DNA of 64,000 bases, taken from contig JAEYMI010000034.1 in the NCBI GenBank assembly GCA_023461275.1, positions 16,122-80,121 on the forward strand, in the 5' to 3' direction. The position numbers and the translations under genes were made by a program. This stretch comes from Actinomycetes bacterium. GTDB taxonomy: Bacteria > Actinomycetota > Actinomycetes > Mycobacteriales > Mycobacteriaceae. The notes below the pieces were generated by a model, which was not told where the DNA came from, did no database searches, and saw only the letters and a program-made list of their open reading frames with translations. Positions within the stretch are counted from its first letter, which is position 1. Each line of letters starts with the position of its first letter. Of the stretch, positions 42,877-51,564 are shown piece after piece.

Positions 42877-45783
42877 GTGACCGCCAGTACGCCCGAAATC
42901 TCTGTCGTCGATAGCTCTGTCGCCGACTTCGTGACCCGCCACATCGGTCCCGATGTCGATGAGACCCGCCGGATGCTCGATCTTCTCGGTGTCGCCGATC
43001 TCGACGAGCTCGCGCGGTACGTCGTCCCCTCAGTGATCGCCGACCCGGCCGACGGCATCCTCGCCGCGTTGCCCGCTCCGGTCACCGAGCCGGAGGTTCT
43101 CGCTCAGCTCGCCGAACTGGCCGATCGCAATACCGTGGCCCGTTCGATGATCGGTCTCGGGTACTACGGCACTCACACCCCGCCGGTGATCGTGCGCAAC
43201 GTGCTCGAAAACCCCGCCTGGTACACCGCGTACACGCCGTATCAGCCGGAGATCAGCCAGGGCCGGCTTGAGGCGCTACTCAACTTTCAGACCATGGTGT
43301 GCGACCTGACCGCGATGGAGGTGGCCAACGCGTCGATGCTCGATGAGGCCACCGCGGCCGCTGAGGCGATGACCCTGCTGCGCCGCGCCGCCAAGTCGAA
43401 GTCCGCACGACTGGTGGTCGACACCGATCTGTTCCCGCAGACGCGCGCACTCATCGACACCCGCGCCCGGCCGCTGGGTATCGAGGTCGTCGAAGCGCAC
43501 TTACGTCCGGACCTGCCCAATTGTGGTCTGCCAGAAGAGGATTTCTTCGGCGTCATCCTGCAGGTTCCTGGGGCGTCTGGCGTGATCATCGACGCCGAAC
43601 CCATCATCACGGCCACCCATGAACGTGGCGCACTGGCTGCGGTGGGCGCCGACCTGCTCGCTCTGACGCTGATCACCCCGCCCGGTGAGCAGGGAGCCGA
43701 CGTGAGTTTCGGTACCACCCAACGGTTCGGCGTTCCGATGGGATTCGGCGGACCGCACGCGGGATACCTTGCGGTGCATACGAAACACGCCCGGCAGCTG
43801 CCTGGACGGCTGGTCGGGGTGTCCAAGGACGCCGACGGCAACCTCGCCTACCGGCTCTCCCTGCAAACCCGGGAACAGCACATCCGTCGCGAGAAGGCCA
43901 CCAGCAACATCTGTACTGCCCAGGTGCTGCTCGCCGTGGTCGCCGCGATGTACGCCTCGTATCACGGTCCGGCGGGTCTGCGGGCGATCGCAACCCGGGT
44001 ACATGCCCACGCCGCACGTCTGGCCGACACCCTCACGGCAGCCGGAATCGGCGTCGAACACGCGACCTTCTTCGACACCGTCCGTGTCCGGATACCGGGT
44101 CGGGCGGCATCGGTGCTCGCAGATGCCAAGCGTGACAACATCAATCTCTGGCAGGTCGACGACGACGTGGTGGCGGTCGCGTGTGACGAAACGACCACCG
44201 ACGACGAGATCGACGCAGTACTGCGGGCATTCGGCGCCGCAGGCGCTGCTCGGGGTTCGTTCGCTCAGTCGATCGATAACCGCACCAGCGAGTACCTGAC
44301 GCACCCGGCATTCCATCGCCACCGCACCGAGACCGCAATGCTCCGCTACCTGCGGGCATTGTCGGACAAAGACATTGCACTCGACCGCAGCATGATTCCT
44401 CTCGGCTCGTGCACCATGAAGCTCAACGCGACCGCGGAGATGGAGGCCATCACGTGGCCGGGTTTCGCGCAACTGCATCCGTTCGCGCCGGCGTCCGACA
44501 CCGTCGGCATCCGCGAACTCATTGCCACACTGGAGAACTGGCTGGTGACGATCACCGGTTACGACCGGGTGAGCCTGCAACCCAATGCCGGTTCCCAGGG
44601 TGAGTACGCAGGTCTGTTGGCCATCCGCCGCTACCATGACGACCGCGGCGACACCGACCGCGACATCTGCCTCATCCCGTCGAGCGCCCACGGAACCAAC
44701 GCCGCGTCGGCGGTGATGGCCGGCATGCGAGTGGTGGTGGTCGGCTGCCGCGCCAACGGCGACGTCGATGTCGACGACCTGCGCGCCAAGATCGCCGAGC
44801 ATCGAGATCGGTTGGCGGCCATCATGATCACCTATCCGTCCACGCATGGTGTCTTCGAACACGACATCGAGGACATCTGCGCGGCGGTTCATGACGCCGG
44901 CGGACAGGTCTACGTCGATGGCGCCAACCTCAACGCGCTGGTCGGGGTGGCCCGGCCGGGTCACTTCGGCGGCGACGTCAGCCATCTCAATCTGCACAAG
45001 ACGTTCTGCATCCCGCACGGCGGCGGTGGCCCCGGTGTGGGCCCGGTCGCGGTCCGAGAGCATCTCGCGCCCTACCTCCCCGGGCACCCACTGGCCGACG
45101 AACTGCCCGGCGACATGACGATCTCCGCGGCACCGTACGGATCTGCGTCCATCCTGCCGATCACCTACGCCTACATCGCGATGATGGGCGCGGCGGGATT
45201 GCGGCGGGCGACGCTGACCGCGATCGCCTCGGCGAACTACATCGCGCGCCGTCTCAACGAGTTCTATCCGGTCCTCTACACCGGAGCCAGTGATGTTGCC
45301 GGCGATGATTCGATCGGCTGGGTCGCACACGAGTGCATCCTCGACCTGCGTGGACTGACCAAGACGAGCGGAGTCAGCGTCGACGATGTGGCCAAGCGTC
45401 TGGCCGACTACGGATTCCACGCTCCGACAATGAGTTTCCCGGTGGCCGGCACCCTGATGGTCGAACCGACTGAGAGTGAGAACCTCGACGAGCTCGACGC
45501 CTTCTGCGACGCCATGATCGCCATCCGGGGCGAGATCGACCGAGTTGCCGCTGGTGAGTGGCCTGCCGATGACAACCCTCTGCACAATTCGCCGCACACC
45601 GCCGAGAGTCTGGTCAGCGACTGGGACCATCCGTACTCGCGCGAACTCGCGGTCTATCCGAACGGCTTGCCGTCGGCGGGCGGTCGAACCAAGGTGTGGC
45701 CTGCCGTTCGACGCATCGACGGTGCCTTCGGCGACCGCAACCTGGTGTGCAGCTGCCCGCCCATCGAGGCGTTCAGTAGCTGA
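42877..45783 (+). CDS. gcvP: Glycine dehydrogenase (decarboxylating), P protein
   Basis: A 968-residue, single-chain P protein. The N-terminal half opens with VADFVTRHIGPDVDETRRMLDLLGV. The catalytic lysine, Lys708, lies in SHLNLHKTFCIPHGGGGPGVGP. SSAHGTNAASAVMAGMRVV and YVDGANLNALVG are the usual cofactor contacts. It decarboxylates glycine and passes the aminomethyl group to lipoyl-GcvH. I chose GTG 42877 with GAAGGG upstream; the open frame runs back into the riboswitch. The reaction is controlled by the riboswitch. No Rv1831-like gene lies between merR and gcvP. Confidence 0.95.
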   Translation: MTASTPEISVVDSSVADFVTRHIGPDVDETRRMLDLLGVADLDELARYVVPSVIADPADGILAALPAPVTEPEVLAQLAELADRNTVARSMIGLGYYGTHTPPVIVRNVLENPAWYTAYTPYQPEISQGRLEALLNFQTMVCDLTAMEVANASMLDEATAAAEAMTLLRRAAKSKSARLVVDTDLFPQTRALIDTRARPLGIEVVEAHLRPDLPNCGLPEEDFFGVILQVPGASGVIIDAEPIITATHERGALAAVGADLLALTLITPPGEQGADVSFGTTQRFGVPMGFGGPHAGYLAVHTKHARQLPGRLVGVSKDADGNLAYRLSLQTREQHIRREKATSNICTAQVLLAVVAAMYASYHGPAGLRAIATRVHAHAARLADTLTAAGIGVEHATFFDTVRVRIPGRAASVLADAKRDNINLWQVDDDVVAVACDETTTDDEIDAVLRAFGAAGAARGSFAQSIDNRTSEYLTHPAFHRHRTETAMLRYLRALSDKDIALDRSMIPLGSCTMKLNATAEMEAITWPGFAQLHPFAPASDTVGIRELIATLENWLVTITGYDRVSLQPNAGSQGEYAGLLAIRRYHDDRGDTDRDICLIPSSAHGTNAASAVMAGMRVVVVGCRANGDVDVDDLRAKIAEHRDRLAAIMITYPSTHGVFEHDIEDICAAVHDAGGQVYVDGANLNALVGVARPGHFGGDVSHLNLHKTFCIPHGGGGPGVGPVAVREHLAPYLPGHPLADELPGDMTISAAPYGSASILPITYAYIAMMGAAGLRRATLTAIASANYIARRLNEFYPVLYTGASDVAGDDSIGWVAHECILDLRGLTKTSGVSVDDVAKRLADYGFHAPTMSFPVAGTLMVEPTESENLDELDAFCDAMIAIRGEIDRVAAGEWPADDNPLHNSPHTAESLVSDWDHPYSRELAVYPNGLPSAGGRTKVWPAVRRIDGAFGDRNLVCSCPPIEAFSS

Positions 45784-45812
45784 GCCGATCTCGTGACGTC
45801 TGTTGGTCCGCC

Positions 45813-45929
45813 GGTCGAGTAGGTTCTCCGAGCGCTAGCGGAGGAGCCGTATCGGGACCACCATATCGCCGAATTGTGTTGCGGCGGGTCTCGATACGGT
45901 TCCTCGTTGCGCTTGGTACCTACTTGACC
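45813..45929. repeat. Long imperfect inverted repeat (possible dispersed element)
   Basis: Two arms of about 45 bases, 45813-45859 and 45887-45929, face each other across a 27-base centre. Aligned as reverse complements they agree at most positions, with GGTC-AGTAGGT at the outer ends and CCGTATCG-GACC at the inner ends. It lies between the convergent ends of gcvP and the solute-binding-like gene. It could fold as a terminator, but the mismatched, long arms look more like a non-coding mobile or REP-type repeat. Confidence 0.75.
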
Positions 45930-45975
45930 AGCGAGTTTACGGATTCTCGCTGCGCTGTCGATCGGCGTGACTTGG

Positions 45976-47220
45976 TCAGTTGGCCGACGGCCGGGTGTCA
46001 GGTGCCTGCGTTGTGGCAGAGGCCGGGGCGGGTTGCAATCCCGGTCCGTAGACGAGACGGTTGATCGCGATCACCGCGCCCTGCTCAGGAATCGGCATCG
46101 GGTTTTCGATGACCGGAAAGCTCACCGTCGCAGTGGGTTTGGGCATCGTGGCAGCGCCGCGGAAGCCAAGCGAGGTGAGCGCGGTGAGCTGCTCGGGATG
46201 ATTGGCGAAGGCGAAGAAGTCGGCGACCGCGTCGGTCTGGACGGTGCTGACCTGATCTCCGGCGGTCTTGACGATCGGGAAGTCCGCGATCGGGGTGGCG
46301 CCGCCGGGCACAACTTCGGTCACCCGCGCGCTGGCGTCATCCTTGGTGGCGGCGAAGAGCGTCTGTTCGGTGATCGGCACAGCACGGATCGTTGCGCTCG
46401 CCGGGTCGGGGGAGTTGCCGATCGCGGTGACACCGGCGACCGGAGAACCGTCGGCGGTGGGCGGCGCGGTTCGAAGTACGGCACCGATACTCGAGGCAAC
46501 CCGCTGCGATGCTGCGTCGGCCTCACTGAGTGCGCCGGTGGTCCGGGTGACGGCGGCGGCGATCGCCTGAGAGCTCAGGGCGGTGGCATCCGAGCCGGTC
46601 CCGAGCGGCATGGCCATGCGCAGCGATCCCCAGGATTCCCGGTCGACGACGGCGAGGCTGTTGCCGCGGGTCTGCAGGGTGGGGAGCTGACCCCACGTCA
46701 AGGTGTCGCCGAAGGCGCGGGCGAGGTCCGGGTTCATCGCCATCACCACCGGTGAGGTGACCAGCGATTCGGGGCGGCCGTCGACGGCGGCGGGCTTGGC
46801 TGCGATCAGCTCCGACGACCAGATCGACGACTGGGGAACCCAGGCCGCCGGGAACGGCCCCATCGACGCGGTGTCCCACGAACCGGCGAGGCCGTCGAGA
46901 GCGACCTTCGCGTCACCCGCGCGCACCTTGATGGTGACACAGTGATCTCGGATCACCGGTGACGTCGCGGCGTAGTTGGCGGCGATGGTCGTCAGTCCCG
47001 GCACGAGAGCCGGATCGGCCATCACGGGTACATCCGTCGAGCCTTCGACGCAGGTCGCCGCCGCGCGGTCACCCTCATCCTCGATCCGATTGCCGAGCTG
47101 GTTCCAGACGACAACCAGACCCGCGATGAGCACGACGGAGAGAAACGCGGAAACTACGCCGCGGCTGATACCGCGAGACTTGATTCCCTGACTTTGGCCG
47201 GTGCTGCGATGGTGTGCCAA
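45976..47220 (-). CDS. Membrane-anchored extracellular solute-binding-like protein
   Basis: A 414-residue exported protein. A short basic N-terminus is followed by one membrane anchor (VVSAFLSVVLIAGLVVVWNQL, about residues 22-42). The rest is extracytoplasmic and resembles a type 11 solute-binding fold: VPVMADPALVPGLTTIAANY, WVPQSSIWSSELI, LVTSPVVMAMNPDLARAFG and DFFAFANHPEQL. Its position next to glcB is like that of Rv1836c, which carries a similar domain plus a von Willebrand A domain. No VWA domain is visible here. The ligand is unknown. Proline-rich C-terminus. Confidence 0.65.
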   Translation of the reverse strand: MAHHRSTGQSQGIKSRGISRGVVSAFLSVVLIAGLVVVWNQLGNRIEDEGDRAAATCVEGSTDVPVMADPALVPGLTTIAANYAATSPVIRDHCVTIKVRAGDAKVALDGLAGSWDTASMGPFPAAWVPQSSIWSSELIAAKPAAVDGRPESLVTSPVVMAMNPDLARAFGDTLTWGQLPTLQTRGNSLAVVDRESWGSLRMAMPLGTGSDATALSSQAIAAAVTRTTGALSEADAASQRVASSIGAVLRTAPPTADGSPVAGVTAIGNSPDPASATIRAVPITEQTLFAATKDDASARVTEVVPGGATPIADFPIVKTAGDQVSTVQTDAVADFFAFANHPEQLTALTSLGFRGAATMPKPTATVSFPVIENPMPIPEQGAVIAINRLVYGPGLQPAPASATTQAPDTRPSAN

Positions 47221-47245
47221 GGGCCCGTGCCTTTCGTCGTCGAGA

Positions 47246-47274
47246 ACCGGCGGCCGCTGCGCGCGGCCGCCGGT
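47246..47274 (-). terminator. GC-rich hairpin downstream of glcB
   Basis: A perfect 12-bp stem (47246-47257 with 47263-47274) with a 5-base TGCGC loop, starting 5 bases beyond the glcB stop on the minus strand and before the solute-binding-like gene. It probably terminates glcB. No U-tract follows. Confidence 0.65.
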
Positions 47275-47279
47275 GTCGG

Positions 47280-49469
47280 TCAGCTGTTGGCAGCCTTGAA
47301 CTCGCGACGTTTGCGGTGCAAGATCGGCTCGGTGTAGCCGCTCGGCTGCTTCGCCCCCTCCAAGATCAGCTCTTTGGCTGCCTGGAAAGCGATACTAGCG
47401 GTGAAGTCGGGCGCCATCGGGCGGTATTCCGGGTCCGATTCGTTTTGACGGTCGACCACCGGTGCCATCCGCTCTAGTGAAGCAACGATGTCGGATTCTG
47501 AGACAATGCCGTGGTGCAGCCAGTTCGCCAGGAGCTGACTTGAAATGCGCAGCGTGGCACGGTCTTCCATCAGTGCCACGTCGTGGATGTCGGGGACCTT
47601 CGAGCAACCGACGCCATGGTCGATCCAACGGACCACATAGCCCAGGATCGACTGGCAGTTGTTGTCGAGTTCCTCGGACTTCTCCGCATCGCTCCAGTCG
47701 GCCTTCGGGGCCAGCGGGATGGTGAGGATGTCGTCGACCGACGCCGGATCACGCTTGGCGATCTCGTCCTGGCGTTCGAAGACGTCGACGAGGTGGTAGT
47801 GCATCGCATGCAGGGTCGCGCCGGTGGGCGAGGGCACCCATGCGGTGCTGGCGCCGGCCTTGGGCTGGGCGATCTTCTGCTCGACCATGTCGGCCATCAG
47901 ATCGGTCATGGCCCACATGCCCTTACCGATCTGCGCCTTGTGCTGCAGTCCGGCGTGCAGGCCGATGTCGACGTTGGAGTCCTCGTAGGTGAGCATCCAC
48001 TTGGCCTTCTTCATCTCGCCCTTGCGGATCATCGGGCCGGCCTGCATGGAGGTGTGGATCTCGTCGCAGGTGCGATCTAGGAAGCCGGTGTTGATGAACA
48101 CGACGCGATCGCTGGCGGCCTTGATACACGCCTTGAGGTTGACCGACGTGCGGCGCTCCTCATCCATGATGCCGACCTTGAGCGTGTTCTCCGGCAGGCC
48201 CAGAACCTTCTCGACCCGACCGAAGATCTCAACAGTGAACGCGACCTCGTCGGGACCGTGCATCTTCGGCTTCACGATGTAGATCGAACCGGCCCGCGAG
48301 TTCTGCAGGCCGTCAGAGGACAAACCGTGCATACCGATCAGCGAGGTGAACAAGGCATCCTGGATGCCCTCCGGGATCTCGTTGCCGTCGGCGTCGAGGA
48401 TGGCGGGGTTGGTCATCAGGTGTCCAACGTTGCGCACGAACAGCAGTGAGCGGCCGTGCAGATCGAAGGCGGTGCCGTCGGGTGCGGTGTACTCGCGGTT
48501 GCCGTTGAGCACGCGGGTGAAGGTCTTGCCGCCCTTGGCGACCTCTTCGGAGAGGTCTCCCTTGTTGAGTCCGAGCCAGTTGCGGTAGCCGAGCACCTTG
48601 TCGTCGGCGTCGACGGCGGCAACCGAGTCCTCGAAGTCCATGATCGTGGTGATCGCGGATTCCATGACGACATCCTTGATGCCCGCCGGATCGGTGGACC
48701 CGATCGGCGAGGACGGGTCGATCTCGATATCGAGGTAAAGACCGTTGTGGCGCAACAGGACCGACGTCGGTGCGGTCGCCTCGCCGCGGGAACCGACGAA
48801 GGCCGACGGATCGGCCAGCGTCGAGGTGCTGCCGTCGGCCAAGGACACCTGCAGGGCTCCGTCGACGACGGCGAACGCGGTGACGTCGGTGTAGCTGCAC
48901 TGCTCCAGTGGCACCGCCTGGTCGAGGAAGTTCTTCGCGTACGCGATGACCTTGTCGCCGCGAACCTTGTTGTAGCCCTTGCCCTTTTCGGCCCCACCGT
49001 CATCGCTGATGACGTCGGTGCCATAGAGCGCGTCATAGAGCGAACCCCAGCGAGCGTTGGCGGCGTTGAGTGCGAAGCGGGCGTTGAGGATCGGGACCAC
49101 CAGCTGCGGACCGGCGGTCTCACTGATCTCGCGGTCGACGTTGCTGGTGCCGATCTGGAAGTCTTCGGGCACCTCGACGAGGTAGCCGATGTCGGTCAGG
49201 AACTTCTTGTAGGCGTCGAAGTCGAGTTCGTCGGGCGCCGACGGATTTTCCTTGTGCCACGCGTCGATCTGTGCCTGGAGGTCGTCGCGGACACCGAGGA
49301 GTTGCTTGTTCTTCGGTGCGAGATCTTTGATCACCGCTGCGGCGCCGGCCCAGAAGGCGTCGGAATCCACACCCGTACCGGGGAGCGCCTCGTTGTTGAT
49401 GAAGTCGTAGAGCACGGTGGCGACCTGCAGGCCCTCGACATTGACGCGTTCGGTGATCGGGTCCGACAT
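47280..49469 (-). CDS. glcB: Malate synthase G
   Basis: A 729-residue monomeric malate synthase, condensing glyoxylate with acetyl-CoA in the glyoxylate shunt. Motifs: LLRHNGLYLDIEIDPSSPIG, MDFEDSVAAVDADDKVLGYRNWLGLNKGDL, SIYIVKPKMHGPDEVAFT, VGIMDEERRTSVNLKACI (with the active-site Glu/Asp metal ligands) and ATLRISSQLLANWLHHGI. The start at 49469 has GGAGGAAG upstream; a longer open frame runs to 50591 but overlaps the next gene. The length equals Rv1837c GlcB. It stands as its own transcription unit. Confidence 0.95.
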   Translation of the reverse strand: MSDPITERVNVEGLQVATVLYDFINNEALPGTGVDSDAFWAGAAAVIKDLAPKNKQLLGVRDDLQAQIDAWHKENPSAPDELDFDAYKKFLTDIGYLVEVPEDFQIGTSNVDREISETAGPQLVVPILNARFALNAANARWGSLYDALYGTDVISDDGGAEKGKGYNKVRGDKVIAYAKNFLDQAVPLEQCSYTDVTAFAVVDGALQVSLADGSTSTLADPSAFVGSRGEATAPTSVLLRHNGLYLDIEIDPSSPIGSTDPAGIKDVVMESAITTIMDFEDSVAAVDADDKVLGYRNWLGLNKGDLSEEVAKGGKTFTRVLNGNREYTAPDGTAFDLHGRSLLFVRNVGHLMTNPAILDADGNEIPEGIQDALFTSLIGMHGLSSDGLQNSRAGSIYIVKPKMHGPDEVAFTVEIFGRVEKVLGLPENTLKVGIMDEERRTSVNLKACIKAASDRVVFINTGFLDRTCDEIHTSMQAGPMIRKGEMKKAKWMLTYEDSNVDIGLHAGLQHKAQIGKGMWAMTDLMADMVEQKIAQPKAGASTAWVPSPTGATLHAMHYHLVDVFERQDEIAKRDPASVDDILTIPLAPKADWSDAEKSEELDNNCQSILGYVVRWIDHGVGCSKVPDIHDVALMEDRATLRISSQLLANWLHHGIVSESDIVASLERMAPVVDRQNESDPEYRPMAPDFTASIAFQAAKELILEGAKQPSGYTEPILHRKRREFKAANS

Positions 49470-49564
49470 GGCAGCCTTCCTCCAGGAGATGGTGAACGCA
49501 TCCATGCTACTCGCCGGTAGGCGAGCAGTTCGAACCTGGTGTGGCGGTGAGCGGCCCGCCCGCG

Positions 49565-50491
49565 TCAGCGACCTACGACGCCGTGATCGGCCGTGACGTC
49601 GATGTCGTCGCTGTCCTGCAGGCTCAGCAGCGACCGATAACCGTCCAGGACGCGGGCGCGCAGTAGGGTCCCGCGTTCGGCGATGACTGACTGTTCGCGG
49701 GTGTACTCGGCGCGCCCGGACGCCGTTTCGACCGGCACCGCCGAGTACCCGAGGCCGGTGAGGTCGTAGGGACTGGCCCGCATGTCGAGTTCGCGGGCAT
49801 CGAGTGCGAGCCGGAACGCCTCGAGCAACAGATCCGACGGCAGATGCGGTGCTGCTCGCAGGCACGCTCGATACAGGTCCATCGACGCGTGCAGGCACCC
49901 CGGTTGCTCGGTGGCGATCTGATCGTCGCGACTCAATGCAGTCGCATTGCGTGGCCGGGCGGCCTCGGTGAAGAACCGGAACGCGTCGAAATGGGTGCAG
50001 CGCAACGGCATCGACTCGACGACCGTGTCGGTGCCGGCTTGTCCGAGACGTAACGGGAGGTCGTGCCGGGGTCGGTCGGTGCGATAGACCATCGCCCATT
50101 CGTGCAATCCGAAGCAGCCCAGGTGAACCGGCCGGCCGGCGGTGGCGGTCAGTATCGCGTGGGCGCGCCGCAGGGCTGAACGCATGTCGGCGAGATGGGT
50201 GGGGTCGGCGGCGACGATCGCGTCGTCGACGGTGTACCCGGGCAGCGACCGATACTCGCGCGCATCGCGCAGCCCGACGCCATGTCCGGGATGCCACCGT
50301 CGAAGGTGTGCGGGCCGCGACGAGTAGTAGGTGAACAGGAAGTCGATGACCGGATGTCGGGCACCGTGACGGCGTGCCTGTAGATACGGCCCGATCAGAT
50401 CGTCGACCGCGGCGCGGTGGGCCTGGGCTCGTGGACGCCAGATCTCTGGTTCCAGGACGACCTCGGTCCGGTTCGACCGCATTCCGATCAC
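49565..50491 (-). CDS. Conserved actinobacterial protein, usually labelled 3-methyladenine DNA glycosylase
   Basis: A 308-residue soluble protein. Recognisable conserved segments are IWRPRAQAHRAAVDDLIGPYL, HPVIDFLFTYYSSRPAHLRRWHPG, GCFGLHEWAMVYR, LRCTHFDAFRFFTEAARP, QPGCLHASMDLYRACLR and LDMRASPYDLTGLGYSAVPVETASGRAEY. Close relatives are commonly labelled 3-methyladenine DNA glycosylase, but I see none of the classic glycosylase (HhH or AAG) motifs, so this name is unverified. The GTG start overlaps the TGA of the CBS protein gene, so it is the last gene of that operon. Confidence 0.6.
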   Translation of the reverse strand: MIGMRSNRTEVVLEPEIWRPRAQAHRAAVDDLIGPYLQARRHGARHPVIDFLFTYYSSRPAHLRRWHPGHGVGLRDAREYRSLPGYTVDDAIVAADPTHLADMRSALRRAHAILTATAGRPVHLGCFGLHEWAMVYRTDRPRHDLPLRLGQAGTDTVVESMPLRCTHFDAFRFFTEAARPRNATALSRDDQIATEQPGCLHASMDLYRACLRAAPHLPSDLLLEAFRLALDARELDMRASPYDLTGLGYSAVPVETASGRAEYTREQSVIAERGTLLRARVLDGYRSLLSLQDSDDIDVTADHGVVGR

Positions 50492-51564
50492 ACTCGATGC
50501 GTCTCGTCGCGCACGGTGCCCACGAACTCCTCGACCAGGTCGGCCAGCGCCACGATTCCCACGGTCCGGCCGCTGTCGTCGACAACCGCACCCAGGTGGG
50601 AACTGGTGCGACGCAGCGCTGCGGTCGCCTCGTCGAGCGGAGTGGTGGACGCGATCACGGGAAGCGGACGGATCTTGTCGACGCCGATGATGCTGTCGGG
50701 CCCCACCTGTTCGTCGAGAATGTCGTCGAGCACGTCCTTGAGGTGCAGATATCCGGTGAAGGTGCCGTCGGGTCCGCGGACCGGGAACCGGGAGAAGCCG
50801 GTCTCGCTGACCGCCTTCTCCACCGAACCGAGCGTGGGGCCGACACCGCCGGTGACCGGATCGACGGCCATGCTGACGCTGCGCATGTCCTCGAGGGAGA
50901 TCATCACCTCGCTCACCACCCGAGCGGTGGAGCGCAGCGCGCGGGTGAGGCGGTCGTGTTCCTCCTCGTCGATCAGTCCCTCCTGCTTGGATTCGCTGAT
51001 CATCTGGGCGAGTTCGCCGGGGGAGACCGCACTGGCCAACTCGTCTTTTGGCTCCACCCGCATCGCGCGTAGCGAGATGTTGGCCAGCCAGTTGTAGAAC
51101 GCGATCAACGGCCGGACCAACCGGATGAAGGCCAGATGGGCCGGGACCAGCAGCATCGCCGAGGTCTCCGGACCGGCCAGCGCGATGTTCTTGGGCACCA
51201 TCTCACCCAGCAGGATGTGCAGCACCACCACCAGCGACAGCGCGATCGCGAACGAGATCGGGTGCAGCAGCGCCTCGGGGACGTGCAGGAGGCCGAGGGG
51301 GGCTTCGATGAGATGGGCAACCGCGGGCTCGCCGACCCGGCCGAGCAGGATCGAACAGATCGTGATGCCCAATTGTGCGCCCGCCAGCATCAGTGAGAGC
51401 CGCTCGGCAGCCCGGATGACGGTGCGGGCGCGGGTTTTTCCGCTCTCGGCGAGTGCTTCCAATCGATCGCGGCGTGCCGAGATGAGGGAGAATTCGGCGC
51501 CGACGAAAAATGCGTTGCCGGCCAGGAGGACAAAGGTGAGCAGGACCGCCCAGACGTCGTTCAC
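50488..51564 (-). CDS. CNNM/HlyC-CorC-type membrane protein with CBS pair (Rv1841c-like)
   Basis: A 358-residue protein. The N-terminal DUF21/CNNM domain has about four helices (VLLTFVLLAGNAFFVGAEFSLI, IGITICSILLGRVGEPAVAHLI, ISFAIALSLVVVLHILLGEMVPKNIAL). A CBS pair follows (about residues 205-345: SRFPVRGPDGTFTGYLHLKDVL and SHLGAVVDDSGRTVGIVALADLVEEFVGTV). The CorC_HlyC cytoplasmic end is missing, as in the short paralogue of mycobacteria. CNNM proteins are implicated in Mg2+ or Co2+ transport. Tightly coupled to the paralogue at 51561 (GTGA). Confidence 0.87.
   Translation of the reverse strand: MNDVWAVLLTFVLLAGNAFFVGAEFSLISARRDRLEALAESGKTRARTVIRAAERLSLMLAGAQLGITICSILLGRVGEPAVAHLIEAPLGLLHVPEALLHPISFAIALSLVVVLHILLGEMVPKNIALAGPETSAMLLVPAHLAFIRLVRPLIAFYNWLANISLRAMRVEPKDELASAVSPGELAQMISESKQEGLIDEEEHDRLTRALRSTARVVSEVMISLEDMRSVSMAVDPVTGGVGPTLGSVEKAVSETGFSRFPVRGPDGTFTGYLHLKDVLDDILDEQVGPDSIIGVDKIRPLPVIASTTPLDEATAALRRTSSHLGAVVDDSGRTVGIVALADLVEEFVGTVRDETHRV

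Noticed and set aside
43501..45630. 709-codon open frame on the minus strand
   Set aside because: It mirrors gcvP codon by codon and shows no domain; gcvP is certain from its motifs and riboswitch.
49470..50591. N-terminal extension of glcB by 374 codons
   Set aside because: It would overlap the 49565 gene entirely in another frame; the standard GlcB start with a ribosome-binding site is at 49469.
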